Assembly (NCBI GenBank): GCA_029891385.1
Contig: CM057225.1
Location: 13,925,060 to 13,989,059, forward strand
Source: Erythroxylum novogranatense
Lineage: Eukaryota > Streptophyta > Magnoliopsida > Malpighiales > Erythroxylaceae
Direction: 5' to 3'
Length of the DNA: 64,000 nucleotides
Part shown: positions 57,924-64,000 of the stretch, in pieces
Layout of the letters: each line of letters opens with the position of its first letter
Position numbering within the stretch: the stretch's first letter is position 1
Position numbers and translations under genes: made by a program
Notes under the pieces: model-generated
Seen by the model: only the letters and a program-made list of their open reading frames with translations
Database searches by the model: none
What the model was told of the DNA's origin: nothing

Positions 57924-60408
57924 TCAATGATCAAATACAAGTAAAATTAAAAGAAGAAAAATTAAAACACGAAGTTCAATCAATCGATGGCGGATACAGA
58001 TTGAATCTGATCGATTTAATCGATCATTTGGTACAAAATCCTCATCATTGAGAGGAGCTTCATCATCATCATCATTCAAATTTAATGCACCAAATGACAT
58101 GTCAATGCTTTCCCATCCAAGATCATCCTCCACATTCAAATCACTCCATCAACCAAATTGGGTTCTTGAAACCCAATCCGCCAAAATATCAATATTATCA
58201 ATCGCAATTGGATCATTTGAAGAACTTGTGCTACTAAGAGTCCTAGTAAACAATTACATTTAATTATTAGAAAATTATAAGAAATTATATCAAAATTAAT
58301 AATGAAAATAATAAAATAACGTACCTTTCCAAGCTTCAAATTGTAACGAACATAAACCAAGTCATTCAACCTCTTATGCTCCAATCTATTCCTTTTCTTG
58401 GAATGGATAAATTCAAATGTGCTCCAGCTTGTTCACACCCAGTTGCACTCACACATTGACTTAAAATTGAATTGCAAACTTTCTCAATTACGGAACACTA
58501 CATCCGAAAAGATCCCACCAAGCAACTGCAAGTTATAAGAAAATAAAAGTAGTGTTATAAACAAAATAAAGTGATAAATAAATTTCAACAAATAAGAAAT
58601 AGGAAATAAATAATACCTGGAGAAAGAAGTCCTCTTTGTTGAATAGCGACCGACATTCCAAAATCTTCATAAGAGTATTTATAAGCCTCCATTTGACTGG
58701 TTAAAACAACTTGCATTGAGTCATGAGGAACAATTGTTGTAACTGTCATAAGCATTCCTCTACTAACTTCACTTGCTTTTCCGGATTCGATCTAAAATAC
58801 ATTAGGATTCAAAAAGCCCAACTACAAACAATGGCGAAGAAAGTTGTTTTCTCCTTCATCATTAATGATTGAGATAAATGGTTCGTATAAAGAAGGCCTA
58901 TGTTTCAGATTGGCCTTGATTGCTTCCGTTGCTCTCTCCATAGCATCAAAAATATAACACATTGTTGGCTTTTCTTCACTATCAGCCAACCGAAGCACCC
59001 TCACCAAAGGCTCACAAACTCGGATAACGAATTGACATTGCGACCAAAATTCCCTATCTTCCAATATGATACTACAGACCTCCATTCCAGCATTAGACCT
59101 AGCATGCTGAGATGTAACCCACTTATCACTTGTAAACATTTGTCTTAACTCCTTCCTTAACGAAAGAAAAGACTGAAGTGATAAGAAATTTGTTGCAAAT
59201 CTTGTCACAGCAGGGCGACATAAATTCCTACCATTGGTAAATTCCCTTCTCATCAAATTTAAAACCCATGCACGATTATAAATAAATCTTGTCACCTTTT
59301 TTGCCTTCTGCATGGTCTCATCAAAAACAGGAAAATACCTAGGATTTCCTATATCCTCCAGTATTAAGTCAATGCAATGTGCAACACAAGGAGTCCAAAA
59401 GAATGAATTATAGGTTCTCTGCAACCTCATCCCTGCCGCTTTATAAGCGGAATCATTGTCAGTAATAAACTGAACAATGTTTTCTACCCCTACTTCATTC
59501 ACAACTTCATCAAATATCCGAAACAAATTATCAAGATTTCTAATCATGCGAGATGCATCAATCGATTTTAAAAACATAGAGCCATTAAAACAATAAACCA
59601 AAAAATTTATAATAGGCTCTTGTCTCCTATTCGTCCAACCATCACACATAATTGAGCATCCATTAATACCCCAATTCACTCTTCTTTCAGCCAAATAAGC
59701 TCTCATTTCAGACACAGCACAACTCAAAAGTTTACCTCTTAAGTCATCAACTGATGGCCCTTTGTATCCTGGACCATAAGAGGCTATGGCATCTATCATA
59801 GGTTGATAATAATATGATTGAGAAGCATTAAATGACGAACCTGTATCATACCACCATCTAGCTACTGCCATATCAACATTGTGAGTCGCATCTCTTGTTT
59901 GCATTGCACTATGAATTGAAGGTTGAGCTCCTGGAGTTGTTCGTGGTGCAAAGAAACTAGATGGCTGCCTTCTTCTCTTCCTCATTTCAGATTCTGCAGG
60001 ATCCTGAGGCTGAGATGGAACACTACCAGTACCACTACCACTACCACTACCATTACCACTTCCACCTTCAACATCTCCATAATCACCACGGAAACCGGGA
60101 AATGAACTTCCACTACCAATTTCAAGATTCAATCTTACCCTTCTATCTTTCTCAAATTGATGTTCATCAAGCAATGTTTTCATTTGCCACTTCACATCAT
60201 GAGTGACTTTTTTACAAGCTTCCACATCTCCTTTAACCCCAGCTAAATGCCTTTTCAATCGGGTGATTCCTCCACCTTTCAAATGCTTGTTACAAAACAA
60301 GCAAATGGTATGATTCTTTTGATCGGAACCGCATTTGAGATGAGCCCAAGTTGGATCATTGTATCTTCCTAAACTAGATTGATCGGGAGTATTTGAACTT
60401 CCTTCCAT
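57924..60408 (-). pseudogene. hAT transposase (BED, DUF659, decayed hATC)
   Basis: Exon 1 starts at the ATG at 60408 and is open for 528 codons. The BED zinc finger is at about residues 15-65 (ICLFCNKHLKGGG, Cys36, Cys39, His54, Cys65). A Ser/Gly-rich linker follows. DUF659, the catalytic region, spans about 210-360 (SIMCDGWTNRRQEPIINFLV, FITDNDSAYKAAG, TPCVAHCIDLILEDIGNP). After codon 528 the same frame continues with two in-frame TAG codons (about 58819 and 58790). A likely intron lies at 58526-58616, and then the hATC dimerisation part (AWWDLFG, KFAIQ, FEFIHSKKRNRLEHKRLND) with at least two frameshifts. A second likely intron at 58243-58324 leads to a last exon (ILADWVSRTQFG, an internal stop, DLNVEDDLGWESIDMSFGAL). 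The protein cuts and rejoins DNA at the element ends. This copy cannot make a whole one. Confidence 0.88.
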
Positions 60409-60451
60409 TTATCTGTACACAAAAATGAATAACACATAATTTCAGTACATA

Positions 60452-62035
60452 ATGACAATTCAATTCAATTCAATCCAATCCAATTCAATTCAATCAAATT
60501 CAATTCAATCAAATACAATTCAATTCAATTCAATCCAATCCAATTCAATCCAACCCAATCAAATCCAATTCAATCAAATACTATTCAATCCAATCCAATC
60601 CAATCCAATCCAATCTAATTCAATTCAATTCAATTCAATTCAATTCAATTCAATTCAATTCTAATTCTAATTGCAATTCAATCCAATCCAATCCAATTCA
60701 ATACAATCCAATACAATTCAATTGCAATTCAATCAATCCATTCAAATTGAATTCAATTCAATTCAATCAAATGCCATCCAGTTCAATTCAATTCAATTCC
60801 AATTCAATCAATCCATTCAAATTCAATCCAATTAAATCCAATCCAATCCAATCCAATCCAATCCAACCCAATTCAATCCAATCTAATCCAATCTAATTGG
60901 ATTCAATCCAATCCAATCCATACCAATCCAATCCAATTCCAATTCCAATTCCAATTCAAATCCAATTCCAATTCAATGCAATTCAATCAATACATTCAAA
61001 TTCAATTCAATTCAATTCAATTCAATCAAATGCTATCCAATCCATTCAAATTCAATTCAATTCAATTCAATCAAATGCAATCCAATCCATATCAATTCAA
61101 TTCCAATTACAATTCAATTCCAATTCAATTACAATCTAATTCAATTCAAATATTTTCCAATTTCATTCCAATCCAATCCAATCTAATTCAATTCAATTCA
61201 ATTCAATTCAATTCTAATTCCAATTGCAATTCAATCCAATTCAATACAATCCAATACAATTCAATTGCAATTCAATCAATCCATTCAAATTGAATTCAAT
61301 TCAATTCAATCAAATGCCATCCAGTTCAATTCAATTCAATTCCAATTCAATCAATCCATTCAAATTCAATTCAATTAAATCCAATCCAATCCAATCCAAT
61401 CCAATCCAATCCAATCTAATCCAATCTAATTGGATTCAATCCAATCCAATCCAATTCAATCCATACCAATCCAATCCAATTCCAATTCCAATTCCAATTC
61501 AAATCCAATTCCAATTCAATGCAATTCAATCAATACATTCAAATTCAATTCAATTCAATTCAATTCAATCAAATGCTATCCAATCCATTCAAATTCAATT
61601 CAATTCAATTCAATCAAATGCAATCCAATCCATATCAATTCAATTCCAATTACAATTCAATTCCAATTCAATTACAATCTAATTCAATTCCAATTCAATT
61701 CCAATTTCATTCCAATCCAATTCCATTCCAATTCCAATTCAATCCATTACATTCCAATTCAATTCAATTTAATTCAATTACAATTCCAATTTAATACAAT
61801 TCTATTTCAATTTAAAACATACTCCAACAATTTGTAATTCCATTCTAATTCCAATTCAATTCAATTCCAATTCATTTCTATTCAATTTCATTCAATTCCA
61901 ATTCCAATTCCATTCATTCCATTTAATTCCAATTCCCATTCATTTCATTTAATTCCAATTCCATTCATTTCATTCAATTCTAATTCCATTCCATTCAATC
62001 CATTTCCATTTCCATTTCCATTTCCATTCAACCAA
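60452..62035. repeat. Pentanucleotide (CAATT/CAATC) array with a higher-order duplication
   Basis: About 1.6 kb made almost only of TTCAA, TCCAA and related pentamers, located 50 bp upstream of the transposase start. Within it a segment of about 540 bp is present twice (about 60661-61200 and 61205-61735). Landmarks such as GCCATCCAGTTC and CTAATTGGATTC recur at a distance of 533-543 bp. From about 61740 rightwards the pattern decays gradually into degenerate CCAATT sequence. The long frames it contains (NSIQFNSIQ-type) are low-complexity artefacts. Confidence 0.95.
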
Positions 62036-62524
62036 TTTTCAATCCAATTCTAATTCCCATTCCAAAATTAATCAACCAATTTTTAATCCAATTCTAATTC
62101 CCATTCCAAAATTAATTTTCTATCAATTCAAATATCCAACTCCAATTTCCAATTACAATTTCTAATTCCAAAATGCAAAATTCTAATTTTCAACTCCAAT
62201 TTCCAAATCTAATTTTCAGTACAATTCCAAATTTTATTCCAATTTTAATTATAAGTTTACAACAGATTCTAATCAAATTTTATGCCAATTTTAATACCTT
62301 AAAATCTACTCAATTACAATCACCAATCAAAATTTTTTTTCCAACGCAACAATCAACAGGATTCATTCAATATTTCAACATCATCATCGGATCATCCACA
62401 AATCCAACATCTTTCTCAATCCAATATCATCTACGGATCTACCAACCAACACAAAAAACACAAGCAAATATTGTCCAAAAGCCAAGAAAAATTAAACACA
62501 ACAATCGATCATTTACAATCTGGG

Positions 62525-62945
62525 TCAATGTCGGATGCTCAAGACGGGACGGTGGGCGTGGGTGGATCTCGAGAGGCGGCGAGGCTTGAGCGTTGAAGAG
62601 CTGCGGACGAGGGCTTGAGCGACGAGGGCTTGGGAGGCGAGGGCTTGAGCGTTGAAGATGGCGGCAATGGCGGTGTCAGTGGGCGCCTTGACGGTGGATC
62701 TGAGCGGCGACAACGGCTTGGCGGCAGCGGCAGGGCGTTGAAGAAGACGACTCCGTCCACGACTCCACGACTCCAAGAGGACCAAGACAGAAGCGAAGAG
62801 GAGGCGAGGGCAACGAGAGTGACGACGATGACGGCGGCAGGAGGGAGGCAGTCGGCAAGGGAGCGGTGGCTATGTGAGAGGGAGAACGGAGAAGAGAGAA
62901 ATGTGAGAGTTGAGTTGAGAGGGAGAGCCGAAGGGTCGGGTGGGT
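62525..62945. other. GC-rich island in the hAT 5' region
   Basis: About 420 bp of markedly GC- and CpG-rich sequence in otherwise AT-rich DNA, with the repeated word GGCTTGAGCG and GGCGAGGGCTTG-like units. It lies between the pentanucleotide array and the right end of the hAT. Open frames on both strands are low in complexity and not convincing. It could be the element's own promoter and first exon/UTR, or captured host DNA. Confidence 0.6.
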
Positions 62946-63438
62946 TAGATTTTTAGGGTTTTTTTTCATTTATTGCAAAATGGTCCTTGAAGTTTAATAT
63001 TTTTTGCGGATTGGTCCCGATATTTCGGGTACCGGCCGGAATTCAAACCCGGTACCAATATAGCCGTACCGGTTCCAGAAATCGGCCGGTACGGAACGGA
63101 ATTCGTTCCATTGGTTTGTAAATGATGTTTGAAGTTGAAAATTAATTTCTGAATTGGTTGGTGAGGTTTTGATATTAGGATGAGGTATATGAAGTGTAAG
63201 AATAAATAAAGAAAATGAAAGAAAGTGTAATAATAAGGAATTTGAAAGTTTACCGTAGAAAGAGAGAGAAAGTTGGAATGTTAGTTTTGTGATCTTTGGA
63301 GTATAAAGTTGTTTCTGATGATTCTGATAGGTTAGAAATGCTAAATATGTTAGTTTTAAAGTGATGAAGTTAAAGAAAAATGGAAGAAAACTTTGTTGTT
63401 ACGTCTGGTTTGGTGAAGAAGATGATGAACAGTTGTAT

Positions 63439-63622
63439 AAGTCGACTTGTTGTGGTGTATAAGTCGACTTATTGCATGAAAATGTCATCTCCGCTCTTCA
63501 ATAAGTTGAGTTATGCCAGTATAAGTCGACTTGTGTGTGTTTTAATGGATAAGTCGACTTGTGTAAGCATAATTCGACTTGTCGTGTTATGTAAGTCGAC
63601 TTGTCTAAGTATAAGTCGACTT
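63439..63622 (+). repeat. AAGTCGACTT palindrome array, 20-22 bp spacing
   Basis: Perfect 10-bp palindromes AAGTCGACTT start at 63439, 63461, 63523, 63551, 63593 and 63613. Degenerate copies start at 63503 and 63571. Intervals are 22, 42 (twice 21), 20, 28, 20, 22 and 20 bp. It is followed 20 bp later by TTTTGACCAT (63643) and CGACCAATGACCGATTCT (63665-63682). Confidence 0.92.
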
Positions 63623-64000
63623 GTGTGTGATAAACTTCACTCTTTTGACCATATCTTTGTCATCCGACCAATGACCGATTCTCGAGCGTTAGATTAGTAA
63701 GAAAATTTTCTACCTCTCTATGTGAAATTTGTAAATTTTCAGATTTAATTAACAATCAAGGATTTAATAATTTAAGTTGTGAATTATGGAATAAAGTTCA
63801 GAATTTAGAGTTTGGTCTCGAAATTTGTCATGAACATGCATCCTACATATCCATCATACATTGGTGAATTTTTAAGCATGCACAATAGTGATTGGTATCT
63901 GTGTTCCCTATTATAGAGGAACGACCACTGCCGGATATTGCCGGAACTTCGAGGCAATAAATAGTAAGGGCGGTTTTGGTAAGTAATACAGGTCAATAAT

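Larger units (their letters stand above)
57375..63113 (-). mobile_element. Full-length hAT transposon
   Basis: A 5739-bp element with ends CAATGTTATGAAAATCGTACC and, on the other strand, CAATGGAACGAATTCCGTTC. It is flanked by a perfect 8-bp duplication GTTTGTAA (57367-57374 and 63114-63121). The transposase is on the minus strand. The 5' part of the element, to the right of the gene, holds a 1.6-kb pentanucleotide array and a GC-rich island. The perfect duplication points to a fairly recent insertion, but the transposase C-terminal part is already broken. Confidence 0.93.
56452..64000 (+). mobile_element. Long Ty3/gypsy-like LTR, runs off the window, holds a hAT
   Basis: Starts TGTAACGCCCCAAATTAGGGG exactly where the copia C 3' LTR breaks off. 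The LTR sequence occupies 56452-57374 and continues at 63122-64000 around the inserted hAT element. The start and general layout match the solo-LTR-like element at 12416-15214: the palindrome array lies roughly 1.2-1.4 kb from the LTR start, followed by TTTTGACC. No coding sequence of the element is inside the window. Its right end and target duplication (expected next to a second copy of part of AAGCTTA) lie outside. Confidence 0.65.

Noticed and set aside
60452..61837. Several open frames of 70-152 codons (NSIQFNSIQ-type) in the pentanucleotide array
   Set aside because: They exist in all three frames only because a stop-free pentamer is repeated; the composition is purely repeat-derived.
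62525..62969. Open frames on both strands in the GC-rich island (Pro/Ser-rich, Arg/Gly-rich)
   Set aside because: GC-rich DNA has few stops; frames on both strands overlap, with low complexity and no motif.

Overview
This window is nuclear DNA of a eudicot plant. The evidence is its AT-rich base composition, plant-type LTR retrotransposons, an L1-like LINE, plant hAT and PIF/Harbinger elements, an endogenous plant pararetrovirus, and one clear host gene, a U-box/ARM E3 ubiquitin ligase of the PUB30/PUB31 type. I cannot name the species. About 80-85% of the window is transposon-derived, and most of it is nested.

Layout, left to right. 1-360 is the remnant of a long LTR carrying an 18-bp-spaced motif array. 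2.62-8.61 kb is an L1-like LINE on the minus strand (ORF1 plus endonuclease, reverse transcriptase and RNase H), decayed. 9.45-9.91 kb is a small conserved plant gene of unknown function on the minus strand. 10.71-11.08 kb is a hAT-type MITE. 11.57-18.46 kb is a decayed endogenous pararetrovirus of the petuvirus/florendovirus type, split by a 2.8-kb solo-LTR-like insertion with a perfect 5-bp target duplication. 19.79-20.10 kb is a second hAT-type MITE. 20.75-25.69 kb is a Ty1/copia element with very short (about 170 bp), nearly identical LTRs but a broken coding region. 29.4-40.46 kb is an old copia element (A) interrupted by a complete but dead copia element (B, 31.92-39.07 kb). B in turn carries a solo LTR and a MITE inside its RNase H region. 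40.41-40.96 kb is a four-copy, 141-bp tandem repeat. 40.96-46.84 kb is the gene-bearing island with the single-exon U-box gene at 43.99-45.31 kb. 46.84-47.85 kb is a PIF/Harbinger MITE.

The right end is a four-layer nest. A hAT derivative (starts 47.99 kb) is cut by copia element C (49.02-56.45 kb). The 3' LTR of C is cut by a long Ty3/gypsy-like LTR (56.45 kb to the window end). That LTR is cut by a full-length hAT element (57.38-63.11 kb, perfect 8-bp target duplication GTTTGTAA) of the same family as the outermost derivative. The full-length hAT has an intact 528-codon BED/DUF659 region, a decayed hATC dimerisation region, a 1.6-kb pentanucleotide array and a GC-rich island.

The most interesting signal is one no feature table names. 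Four different retroelement LTR or leader regions (1-126, 14106-14255, 50767-51215, 63439-63622) each carry a cluster of short CG-centred palindromes or inverted repeats: CGTCGCGACG, AGTCGACT, AAGTCGACTT, and CGTC...GACG with TGACGTCA. They recur mostly every 18-24 bp, about two helical turns. In the three LTR cases the cluster is followed by a shared block (TTTTGACC, and/or GACC...ATTCT). Each element has its own palindrome, but spacing and placement are the same, which suggests a convergently maintained regulatory or RNA-dimerisation module.
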